From: Ramlibacter pinisoli
Lineage (GTDB): Bacteria > Pseudomonadota > Gammaproteobacteria > Burkholderiales > Burkholderiaceae_C
DNA: 64,000 bases
Direction: 5' to 3'
Assembly (NCBI RefSeq): GCF_009758015.1
Contig: NZ_WSEL01000003.1
Span: 682,001 to 746,000, forward strand
The position numbers were made by a program, and so were the translations under genes. A model generated the notes under the pieces. The model was not told the DNA's origin and searched no databases. It was given only the letters and a program-made list of their open reading frames with translations. Numbering within the stretch: the first letter of the stretch is position 1; each line of letters starts with the position of its first letter. This document shows positions 56,124-63,214 of this stretch, piece after piece.

Positions 56124-57050
56124 TCAGCCGCGCGGATGGTGGTGCGCGTGCAGCTGCTTGAGCCGCTCGCGCGCCACGTGGGTGTAGATGGTGGTGGTGG
56201 AGATGTCGGCATGCCCCAGCAGCATCTGCACCGCGCGCAGGTCGGCGCCGTGGTTGAGCAGGTGGGTGGCGAAGGCATGGCGCAGGGTGTGCGGCGACAG
56301 CGGCACGGTGATGCCGGCGGCATGCGCCTGCTTCTTCACCACCACCCAGAACATGGCGCGCGTCATGCCGGCGCCGCGGGCGGTGACGAACACGTCGTCG
56401 GTCTGCTGGCCGCCCAGGATGGCGCCGCGCGCCTCGGCCAGGTAGCGGGTGATCCAGTCGCGTGCCACCTGCCCGAACGGCACCAGCCTCTCCTTGCCGC
56501 CCTTGCCCAGGACGCGCACCACGTTGTCGGCCAGGCTGAGGTTGTGCATGCGCAGCGTCACCAGCTCGCTCACCCGCAACCCGCTGGCGTACATCAGCTC
56601 CAGCATCGTGCGGTCACGCAGGCCGAGCGGCTGGTCGACGTCGGGCGCGGCCAGCAGGGCCTCGACCTGCGCCTCGCTCAGGGTCTTGGGCACGCGCAGC
56701 GGCTGCTTGGCCGGCTGCAGCCGCAGCGTCGGGTCGGCCGTGACCAGCCGCTCGCGCAGCGCCCAGCGGAAGTAGCGCTTGAACACGGTGAGCCGCCGGT
56801 TGGCCGTGCTCGCCTTGCTGCCGGCGTGGCGGTCGGCGAAGTAGGCGTGCAGGTCGGCCTCGGCGGTCGCCTCGAGCGCGCGCCCGCGTTCGCGCTGCCA
56901 GCGGGCGTAGAGCGTGAGGTCGCGCCGGTAGGCCGCCAGCGTGTTGCCCGCCAGGCCCTCCTCGAGCCAGAGCGCGTCGATGAAGTCGTCGATGGAAGGA
57001 AACAAGCCGCCCGCAGGCGGCTTGTTCCGGGCAGCTGCGACGCCGGCCAC
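56124..57050 (-). CDS. xerD: Site-specific tyrosine recombinase XerD
   Basis: A recombinase that resolves chromosome dimers at dif together with XerC. The core-binding domain (WLEEGLAGNTLAAYRRDL) is followed by the catalytic residues in order: Arg in ASGLRVSELVTL, Lys in GKGGKERLVPF, His-x-x-Arg in SPHTLRHAFATH, His in LLGHADIST and Tyr in TTIYTHV. From the GTG at 57050 it has 308 aa. A hairpin terminator of the preceding gene lies within the first codons, so the TTG at 57005 (293 aa, close to the usual 298) may be the true start. Confidence 0.93.
   Translation of the reverse strand: MAGVAAARNKPPAGGLFPSIDDFIDALWLEEGLAGNTLAAYRRDLTLYARWQRERGRALEATAEADLHAYFADRHAGSKASTANRRLTVFKRYFRWALRERLVTADPTLRLQPAKQPLRVPKTLSEAQVEALLAAPDVDQPLGLRDRTMLELMYASGLRVSELVTLRMHNLSLADNVVRVLGKGGKERLVPFGQVARDWITRYLAEARGAILGGQQTDDVFVTARGAGMTRAMFWVVVKKQAHAAGITVPLSPHTLRHAFATHLLNHGADLRAVQMLLGHADISTTTIYTHVARERLKQLHAHHHPRG
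57001..57026 (-). terminator. Hairpin terminator of the third Bug gene, overlapping the xerD start
   Basis: A perfect 11-base stem AACAAGCCGCC/GGCGGCTTGTT with a CGCA loop. On the minus strand TTTCCTTCC follows. It begins about 30 bases after the stop of the Bug gene at 57057, and lies in the first codons of the xerD frame. Confidence 0.7.
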
Positions 57051-57056
57051 CCGGGC

Positions 57057-58028
57057 TCAGTCGAGCTTCAGGCGGGCCGAGTCGACGACCTTCTTGTAGA
57101 CGTCGTATTCGGCCTTGATCTGGGCAGCGAATTCGTCCGGCTTGTTGGCCACGACCAGGGAGCCGGTGTCCTCGATGCGGCGGCGCACGGCGGGATCCTG
57201 CAGCGCCTTGACCACGCCGTCGTGGATCTTGTCGACCACCTCCTTGGGCAGGCCCTTGGGACCGTAGATGCCGTAGTAGGCCATCCGGTTGACCGGCTCC
57301 AGCCCCACTTCCTTGAAGGTCGGCACGTTGGGCAGTTCCTTCAGGCGCTGCGGCGCGGCGACCACGATGGGCACCAGCCGGTTCTCCTTGATGAAGGGCA
57401 GCGCCGAGGGCAGGTTGTCGAAGATCATCGGCACCTGGCCGGCCACGGTGTCGTTCAGGGCCGGGCCGGCGCCGCGGTACGGGATGTGGGTGACGAAGGT
57501 GCCCGACAGGCTCTTGTACAGCTCCATCTGCAGGTGGCCGATGCCGCCGGTGCCCGACGACGAGTACGAGTACTTGCCAGGGTTCTTCTTCAGCTCGGCG
57601 ACGAAGCCCTTGTAGTCCTTGGCCGGGAAGCTGGGGTGCACCGCGATCACGTTGGGCGTCGCGGCAATGTTCACGATGGGCGTGAAGTCGGTGACCGGGT
57701 TGTACGGGATCTTGGGGTTGATCGCCGGGTTGGCCGCGGTGGTCGACACGGTGGCGACGCCCAGTTCGTAGCCGTCCGGCGTGGCGCGGGCGGTCTGGGT
57801 GGCGCCGATGACGCCGCCACCGCCGGCCTTGTTCTCCACGATCACGCTCTGGCCCAGCGCCTTGCCGAGCGGCTCGGAGATGACGCGGGCCACGATGTCG
57901 GTCGTGCCGCCGGGTGCGAACGGGACCACGAGCTTGACGACCTTGTTGGGATACCCCTGGGCCAGTGCGGGGGCCGCGGCAGCGGCCAGGGTCGCGCTCG
58001 CGATGGCGAGCCAGTGACGGCGTTGCAT
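57057..58028 (-). CDS. Bug-family (TctC-like) periplasmic solute receptor
   Basis: A 323-aa receptor. Signal peptide MQRRHWLAIASATLAAAA, cut near ALAQ. Family blocks: YPNKVVKLVVPFAPGGTTDI, VIVENKAGGGGVIGA, TPDGYELGVATVST, VTHIPYRGAGPALNDTV and the C-terminal DSARLKLD. An AAGGAG ribosome site lies eight bases before the ATG. It seems to be a single-gene unit, with a terminator behind it. Its ligand is likely a carboxylate; the promoter lies in the gap shared with the AEC gene. Confidence 0.92.
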   Translation of the reverse strand: MQRRHWLAIASATLAAAAAPALAQGYPNKVVKLVVPFAPGGTTDIVARVISEPLGKALGQSVIVENKAGGGGVIGATQTARATPDGYELGVATVSTTAANPAINPKIPYNPVTDFTPIVNIAATPNVIAVHPSFPAKDYKGFVAELKKNPGKYSYSSSGTGGIGHLQMELYKSLSGTFVTHIPYRGAGPALNDTVAGQVPMIFDNLPSALPFIKENRLVPIVVAAPQRLKELPNVPTFKEVGLEPVNRMAYYGIYGPKGLPKEVVDKIHDGVVKALQDPAVRRRIEDTGSLVVANKPDEFAAQIKAEYDVYKKVVDSARLKLD

Positions 58029-58137
58029 GGATTGACTCCTTGTTCGGTGTGCTTGTCTGAACCGGGCAATGCTACAGGGGCCAGGCTTGCAGGCAGCTGT
58101 GGGAAGCCATCAGGGTCAACCCGGACACCGCCGGCGC

Positions 58138-58143
58138 GATACT
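58138..58143 (+). promoter_or_regulatory. GATACT -10-like hexamer before the AEC gene
   Basis: GATACT ends six bases before the GTG at 58150, again at the distance expected for a leaderless mRNA. A clear -35 is not found. Confidence 0.3.
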
Positions 58144-58149
58144 CGGCAG

Positions 58150-59055
58150 GTGGAGTTCGCCCGCCTGCTGTTCCCCGATTTTTCGCTGATCGCCTGCGGC
58201 TTCCTGCTGTGCCGCTACACCGCCCTCGACCGCTCGGTCTGGGAGAAGGTGGACAGCCTGGTGTACTACTTCCTGTTTCCGGTTCTGCTGTTCCAGTCCA
58301 TCGTGCGCAGCCCGCTGGACCTGGGGGAAGCCTCGTCCATGATGGCCGCCGGCCTGCTGCTGGGGATGGCCGGCATCGGCCTGGCCTACCTGCTGCCGTA
58401 CCTGCCGGGCCTGCGCGGCCGCATCGACCCGCGCGAGCACGCGGGCGCCGCCCAGGTGGCGTTCCGCTTCAACTCCTACATCGCGCTGGCGCTGTCCGAG
58501 CGGCTGGCCGGCGCCGCCGGCGTGCAGCTGATCGCGGTGCTGATCGGCGTCTGCGTTCCCCTGTTCAACGTCGCCGCCGTGTGGCCGATGGCGCGCCACG
58601 CCCAGACAGGCTTCCTGGCGGCGCTGGTGCGCAACCCGCTGATCATCGCCACCGCGGTGGGCCTGACGGCCAACCTGGCCGGCCTGGCCGTGCCCGGCTG
58701 GCTGGAGCCGACGGTGGCGCGCATCGGCGGCAGCTCCATCCCGCTGGGGTTGATGGCCGCGGGCGCCGGCATGCGGCTGGGCAGCCTGGCCCGCTCGAAG
58801 CTGCTCACCGTGTCGCTGCTGGCGATCCGGCATGCGGCCAACCCGCTGGTGGCCTGGTCGCTGGTGCGGCTGCTGCGGCTGGAGCCGGCCCAGGCGTCGG
58901 TGCTGCTGATCTTCTCGGCCATGCCCACGGCCGCGAGCTGCTACGTGCTCACCTCGCGCATGGGCTACAACGGCGGCTACGTCGCCGGGCTGGTGACGCT
59001 ATCGACCGTGCTCGGCATCGCCAGCCTGAGCTTCGCGCTGGGCGTCCTGCGCTAG
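58150..59055 (+). CDS. AEC family transporter (auxin efflux carrier-like)
   Basis: A 301-aa membrane protein with about ten helices. It starts FARLLFPDFSLIACGFLL; the family features include VDSLVYYFLFPVLLFQSI near residue 40 and the Asn/Pro-containing helices VRNPLIIATAVGLTANL and HAANPLVAW. Bacterial AEC proteins move small carboxylates such as malate. No ATG fits; GTG at 58150 is chosen because it precedes the first helix. The last 57 bases overlap the end of queG on the other strand. Confidence 0.85.
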   Translation: MEFARLLFPDFSLIACGFLLCRYTALDRSVWEKVDSLVYYFLFPVLLFQSIVRSPLDLGEASSMMAAGLLLGMAGIGLAYLLPYLPGLRGRIDPREHAGAAQVAFRFNSYIALALSERLAGAAGVQLIAVLIGVCVPLFNVAAVWPMARHAQTGFLAALVRNPLIIATAVGLTANLAGLAVPGWLEPTVARIGGSSIPLGLMAAGAGMRLGSLARSKLLTVSLLAIRHAANPLVAWSLVRLLRLEPAQASVLLIFSAMPTAASCYVLTSRMGYNGGYVAGLVTLSTVLGIASLSFALGVLR

Positions 59056-60123
59056 CGCCCAGCCGGCGTGCTCGCGCACCAGCTCGCTGGGATGCGCCAG
59101 CAGCGCCTCCACCGCACGGCGCAGGTCAGCGTCCGGGCGCACCCGCAGCGCGTTGCCGGCCGCCACCGCCACGTTGCGCAGCCAGCGCTCGTGGCCGATG
59201 CGGCGGATGGCGCTGCCCTCGGTACGGCGCAGGAAGTCGGCCTCCGTCCAGCGCAGCAGGCCGGCCAGGGGAGCCCCGGCCAGGCCGGCCCGTTCGTCGA
59301 AGTCGGGCAGCGGGCTGCGCTGGGCGTACTTGTTCCAGGGACAGGCCAGCTGGCAGTCGTCGCAGCCGTAGATGCGGTTGCCGATCGCCGGGCGCAGGTC
59401 GACCGGGATCGCGCCGGCGTGCTCGATGGTGAGGTAGGAGATGCAGCGGCGGGCATCCAGCCGGTAGGGGCCGACGATGGCGCCGGTGGGGCAGGCGTCG
59501 ATGCAGGCGCTGCAGGTGCCGCAGTGCGCGCTGGCCGGCTCGGTGGGCGGCAGCGCCAGGTCGACGTAGATCTCGCCCAGGAAGAACATCGAGCCGGCGT
59601 CGCGCCGCAGCACCAGGGTGTGCTTGCCGCGCCAGCCCTGGCCGCTGCGCGCCGCCAGTTCGGCCTCGAGCACGGGCGCCGAGTCGGTGAAGGCCCGGTG
59701 GCCGAACGGACCGACCTCCGCCGCGATGCGCTCGGCCAGCTTCTGCAGCCGGTTGCGCATCACCTTGTGGTAGTCGCGGCCGCGGGCGTACAGGGACACC
59801 ACCGCTTCGCCGGGGCGCGCGAGGCGGTCCCATTCGACCGCCTGCCAGCCCGGCGCGGTGGCCGTGGGCAGGTAGTCCATCCGGGCCGTGAGCACCGAGA
59901 GGGTCCCGGGCACCAGTTCCGCCGGCCTCGCGCGTTTCACGCCGTGGGCGGCCATGTAGCCCATGTCGCCGTGAAATCCGTTGGCCAGCCACTGCAGAAG
60001 GCCCTCCTCGGCGTCCGCCAGGTCCACGCCGGACACGCCGATTTGGGAGAATCCGAGCTCGCGGCCCCATTCCCCGATGGCAGCCACCAGCGAAGGACCG
60101 TCGATCTGAGCACCCCGCCACAT
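58999..60123 (-). CDS. queG: Epoxyqueuosine reductase QueG
   Basis: A 374-aa cobalamin-dependent enzyme for the last step of queuosine synthesis in tRNA. The two [4Fe-4S] clusters are held by CGTCSACIDACPTGAI and CDDCQLACPWNK. The N-terminal domain (LGFSQIGVSGVDL, MDYLP) binds cobalamin. The C-terminal part is a HEAT-like helical tail (EALLAHPSELVREHAGWAL). The ATG at 60123 is used. The 3' end overlaps the AEC gene tail-to-tail by 57 bases. tsaE lies divergently upstream, as in many proteobacteria. Confidence 0.96.
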   Translation of the reverse strand: MWRGAQIDGPSLVAAIGEWGRELGFSQIGVSGVDLADAEEGLLQWLANGFHGDMGYMAAHGVKRARPAELVPGTLSVLTARMDYLPTATAPGWQAVEWDRLARPGEAVVSLYARGRDYHKVMRNRLQKLAERIAAEVGPFGHRAFTDSAPVLEAELAARSGQGWRGKHTLVLRRDAGSMFFLGEIYVDLALPPTEPASAHCGTCSACIDACPTGAIVGPYRLDARRCISYLTIEHAGAIPVDLRPAIGNRIYGCDDCQLACPWNKYAQRSPLPDFDERAGLAGAPLAGLLRWTEADFLRRTEGSAIRRIGHERWLRNVAVAAGNALRVRPDADLRRAVEALLAHPSELVREHAGWALAQDAQREAQAGDAEHGR

Positions 60124-60225
60124 CACCCGTCGATTGTAGGAACCGGCCCTGCAGAGGTCGCCGACCCCGCGTCGTCGGCCCTGCATGCCTCCGGGGCCGA
60201 GGCCCCGACGCCGCAGGCCCGGCTG

Positions 60226-60669
60226 GTGCAGGCCTGGCTGAGCGAGACGGACACCGACGCCTGCGCCCGCCGGCTGGCGGCGCACCCCCGGATCGGGCAC
60301 GCGTTCCTCGCGCTGCACGGCGACCTGGGCGCAGGCAAGACCACCTTCGTGCGGCACCTGCTGCGGGCGCTGGGCGTGGCCGGCCGCATCAAGAGTCCCA
60401 CCTATGCGGTGGTCGAGCCGCACGAGACCGCCGCCTTCCCGGCCTGGCACTTCGACTTCTACCGCTTCAACGACCCGCGCGAGTGGGAGGATGCGGGCTT
60501 TCGCGACGTCTTCGACGGCCCCGGGCTCAAGCTGGCCGAGTGGCCCGAGAAGGCGGCCGGCCTGCTGCCGCCGGCCGACCTCGACCTGCACATCGCCCTG
60601 CAGGCGGACGGCAGCCGGCAGGTGCGTATCGAGGCCGGCACCGCCCTCGGCCGGGAGCTGCTCGCGTGA
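60226..60669 (+). CDS. tsaE: tRNA threonylcarbamoyladenosine biosynthesis ATPase TsaE
   Basis: A small ATPase needed, with TsaB and TsaD, for the t6A modification of tRNA. Walker A is LHGDLGAGKTTFVRHLL; then IKSPTYAVVEPHE, HFDFYRFNDPREWEDAG and LAEWPEKA, all typical. The frame has no ATG; GTG at 60226 gives 147 aa. A start further upstream (CTG 60181 or other) cannot be excluded, since the frame is open to beyond 60121. The stop overlaps the amidase start as GTGA. Order tsaE-amiC is common in proteobacteria. Confidence 0.88.
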   Translation: MQAWLSETDTDACARRLAAHPRIGHAFLALHGDLGAGKTTFVRHLLRALGVAGRIKSPTYAVVEPHETAAFPAWHFDFYRFNDPREWEDAGFRDVFDGPGLKLAEWPEKAAGLLPPADLDLHIALQADGSRQVRIEAGTALGRELLA

Positions 60670-62000
60670 GGCGACGCCCGCTGCTGCAAGGCGGCAGCCT
60701 GGTGCTGCTGCTCGGCACGGCGCAGATCGCACGGGGCGCCACCATCGTCGCGGTGCGCCTGTGGCCGGCGCCCGACTACACCCGGGTCACCATCGAATCC
60801 GACGGCCAGCTGGCCTCGCGCCAGGTGCTGGTGCCCAACCCGCCCCGGCTGGCGGTCGACATCGACGGCATCGAGCTCAACCCGGCGCTGCGCGAGCTGG
60901 TGGCCAAGGTGCAGGCCGATGATCCCTACATCGCCGGCATCCGCGTCGGCCAGAACACGCCGGGCACGGTGCGGCTGGTGATCGACCTCAAGCAGCCCGC
61001 CCTGCCCCAGGTGTTCACGCTGCCGCCGGTGGCCGCCTACCAGCACCGCCTGGTGCTGGACTTCCACCCCATGCAGGCGATCGATCCGCTGGAGGCGCTG
61101 ATCGCCGAGCGCCTGCGGGATGTCCAGGCGGGCACCGCGCCGCCGGCCCCGGCCGACCCGCTGGGCGAGCTGATCGCCCGGCAACAGGGGACCGGCGCCG
61201 CGCCTTCGCGCGGCCCCGATGCCGCGCGCCCGCCCCCCGCGCCGGCCACGGCCGCGATCGCGGGCGAGCCGCGCACCGACCGGCTGATCATCATCGCGCT
61301 GGACCCCGGCCACGGCGGCGAGGATCCCGGCGCCGTCGGCCCCGGCGGCACGCGCGAGAAGGACATCGTGCTGCAGGTCGCGCACCGCCTGCGCGCGCGC
61401 ATCAACGCCACCACGATCAACGGCAACCCGATGCGCGCCTTCCTCACCCGCGACGCCGATTTCTTCGTCCCACTGGGCGTGCGGGTGCAGAAGGCGCGCC
61501 GCGTGCAGGCCGACCTGTTCGTCAGCATCCATGCCGATGCCTTCATCACGCCGACGGCGCGCGGTGCCAGCGTGTTCGCCCTCAGCCATGGTGCGGCATC
61601 CAGCGCCGCCGCCAAGTGGATGGCCGACAAGGAGAACAAGGCCGATTCCGTCGGCGGGCTCAACGTGCGCGCGCCCGACGCGCACGTGGCCCGCGCCCTG
61701 CTCGACATGAGCACCGCGGCCCAGATCCGCGACAGCCTGAAGCTGGCCGGCGTGCTGCTGGGCGAGATCGGCAACGTGGGCCGGCTCCACAAGCGCAACG
61801 TCGAACAGGCCGGCTTCGCGGTGCTGAAGGCACCCGACATCCCCAGCGTGCTGGTCGAGACCGCCTTCATCAGCAACCCCGAGGAAGAGGCCAAGCTGCG
61901 CAGCGACGCCTACCAGGACGAGCTGGCCGACGCCCTGATGCGCGGCATCAGCCGCTACTTCGCCGCCAATCCGCCACTGGCGCGCAACCGGCCGCTCTAG
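60666..62000 (+). CDS. amiC: N-acetylmuramoyl-L-alanine amidase, AmiC-type
   Basis: A 444-aa zinc amidase that splits septal peptidoglycan for cell separation. The N-terminal signal (SLVLLLGTAQIARG) is followed by an AMIN domain (residues about 30-150, RLWPAPDYTRVTIESDG), a Pro/Ala linker and Amidase_3. Zinc ligands and catalytic residues: ALDPGHGGEDPGA (His), TREKDIVL (Glu), SIHADAF (His) and LVETAFISN (Glu). The GTG start is set by the GTGA overlap with tsaE. It is exported to the periplasm. Confidence 0.93.
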   Translation: MRRRPLLQGGSLVLLLGTAQIARGATIVAVRLWPAPDYTRVTIESDGQLASRQVLVPNPPRLAVDIDGIELNPALRELVAKVQADDPYIAGIRVGQNTPGTVRLVIDLKQPALPQVFTLPPVAAYQHRLVLDFHPMQAIDPLEALIAERLRDVQAGTAPPAPADPLGELIARQQGTGAAPSRGPDAARPPPAPATAAIAGEPRTDRLIIIALDPGHGGEDPGAVGPGGTREKDIVLQVAHRLRARINATTINGNPMRAFLTRDADFFVPLGVRVQKARRVQADLFVSIHADAFITPTARGASVFALSHGAASSAAAKWMADKENKADSVGGLNVRAPDAHVARALLDMSTAAQIRDSLKLAGVLLGEIGNVGRLHKRNVEQAGFAVLKAPDIPSVLVETAFISNPEEEAKLRSDAYQDELADALMRGISRYFAANPPLARNRPL

Positions 62001-62188
62001 GGATCGGGGCACCGTCCAGGCAGCGGGTGCTGTCAAGCACTCGCCCTGCCCGCTGGCACGGCGCGGCGGGGGGTACCGACAGCCCCTGTCTGGTGCCTCC
62101 TACAGGTTCCTGACGGGCTGCTTTCCAGAATCAAACCACAGGCAGACCGCGCCTTTCGCGGTCGCATTCCAACCTGAAGGTGAATGAG

Positions 62189-62404
62189 ATGACAACCAAA
62201 CTGTTCGCGGCCCTGGCCGCCGCCTCGATGATCACCCTGACCGGCTGCGGCTCGATGGACCGTCAGACCGCCGGCACCGTGGGTGGCGCCGCCGTCGGCG
62301 GCGTGGTGGGCAATGCCGTGGGCGGTGGCCCGATCGGCACGCTGGGCGGCGCCGCCGCCGGTGCCTACATCGGCAACCGCGCCACCGACCCGAACCGGAA
62401 GTGA
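62189..62404 (+). CDS. Small glycine-zipper lipoprotein
   Basis: A 71-aa lipoprotein. The signal MTTKLFAALAAASMITLTGC ends in LTGC (Cys near residue 20); the mature part is short with Gly-zipper repeats (VGGAAVGGVVGNAVGG and LGGAAAGAYIGN), ending DPNRK. It resembles Escherichia coli OsmB-type lipoproteins and may sit in the outer membrane. An AAGGTG ribosome site six bases upstream supports the ATG at 62189 over an in-frame GTG three codons earlier. Confidence 0.82.
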   Translation: MTTKLFAALAAASMITLTGCGSMDRQTAGTVGGAAVGGVVGNAVGGGPIGTLGGAAAGAYIGNRATDPNRK

Positions 62405-62443
62405 CGTGCACAGCGGCCCGCGGCAGCGGGCCGCGTGCACGTC
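62403..62443 (+). terminator. Long hairpin after the glycine-zipper lipoprotein gene
   Basis: Eighteen base pairs in two runs of nine (62403-62411 with 62435-62443, and 62413-62421 with 62426-62434), with one bulged A and a GGCA loop. It starts on the stop codon. No T-run follows, but the stem is very stable. Confidence 0.6.
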
Positions 62444-62713
62444 ATCCCGGCGCAGGCCGGGATCCACGCTCACCCTGAATACGGCCTTTGCCGATCCCTG
62501 CGACGGGAGATGGATGCCGGGTCTAGCCCGGCATGACGACTCGAGAGATGAGCCGACATACGCTATTCCGTCACTCGAGAGATGAGCCCGACATGGCTAT
62601 TCCGTGACTCGAGGGCCGAGCCCGACATCGCTATTCCCGTCATTGCGGGCTTGACCCGCAATCCACCGCCGATCGTGGTTCAGGTGCGGCCTCGCCCGCA
62701 TGACGACCCTGCT
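62444..62713. repeat. Gene-free gap with several palindromic repeats and a tandem repeat
   Basis: The gap between 62405 and 62713 has no gene that I can support. It contains palindromes at 62444-62463 (ATCCCGGC/GCCGGGAT), 62514-62534 (ATGCCGGG/CCCGGCAT) and 62642-62662 (ATTGCGGG/CCCGCAAT), each next to GTCAT or ATGACG. These have the look of dispersed REP-like repeats, and the first shares its core with those at 40874-40989. Confidence 0.7.
62539..62641. repeat. Three tandem copies of a 34-35-base repeat
   Basis: Copies at 62539-62572, 62573-62606 and 62607-62641 all start ACTCGAG and continue with GAGCC(C)GACAT..GCTATTCC(C)GT. The third is more diverged. There are no spacers between them. 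Confidence 0.8.
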
Positions 62714-63214
62714 TCAGATCGGATAGATCAGCGAGTTGAGCACCATCTCGCTGTCGTACACGCAGAGCCTGCTGCGCAATCGCAGGCCGTCGGGCGTGCG
62801 CTCCATCTCGTCGATGTAGCGGCCCACGTTGTAGACCTCGCTCGCATCGCCCGGCCGGGTGCGAAAGACCGCGTAGTGCGCCTGGGCCCGAACCAGGCCC
62901 CCCGGATCACCGTCCTGCGCGGCCAGCACCTGTGCCGGGCCCACCACGTGCCGCGTGTAGTACGGCCGGTGGTAGATGGTCTGCGTGACCCCGTAGACCC
63001 GGTCCTTCATCATCCCCCGGCTCTCCAGCGCGATCAGCGCCAGCGGCAGGCCGCGGTCGAAGTTCTCGCGCGCCTGCACGGTGTAGCGGCCGTCCTCGAG
63101 GAAGAACCCGGGCCAGTCGTCGAACCGCTTCTCGTCCAGCGCCGCCGCATAGGCGGCATTGAACTGGTCCACCTCCAGCTGCAGCAGCAGCCTCTCCAGC
63201 GCCGGCGCGCTCAT
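62714..63214 (-). CDS. Aromatic-ring-hydroxylating dioxygenase, beta subunit
   Basis: A 166-aa protein with the cystatin-like fold of small dioxygenase subunits. Features are LLLQLEVDQFNAAYAAALDE at the start, WPGFFLEDGRYTVQARENFD, YHRPYYTRHVVGP and the end VLNSLIYPI. Such subunits support the hexamer and have no active site. The ATG overlaps the alpha-subunit stop as ATGA. Together with the alpha subunit it should attack an aromatic acid, perhaps salicylate- or terephthalate-like; exact substrate not shown. Confidence 0.9.
   Translation of the reverse strand: MSAPALERLLLQLEVDQFNAAYAAALDEKRFDDWPGFFLEDGRYTVQARENFDRGLPLALIALESRGMMKDRVYGVTQTIYHRPYYTRHVVGPAQVLAAQDGDPGGLVRAQAHYAVFRTRPGDASEVYNVGRYIDEMERTPDGLRLRSRLCVYDSEMVLNSLIYPI

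Noticed and set aside
56124..57050. Integrase of a prophage or genomic island
   Set aside because: The sequence fits housekeeping XerD, and there are no phage genes, att-like direct repeats or tRNA next to it.
55023..59432. A 1469-codon plus-strand frame opposite the Bug receptors and xerD
   Set aside because: It lies antisense to four clear genes and has His/Gly/Arg-rich low-complexity translation without domains; only its part from 58150 on the other plus frame is a real gene.
62539..62641. CRISPR array
   Set aside because: The repeats follow each other without spacers, there are only three, and there are no cas genes.
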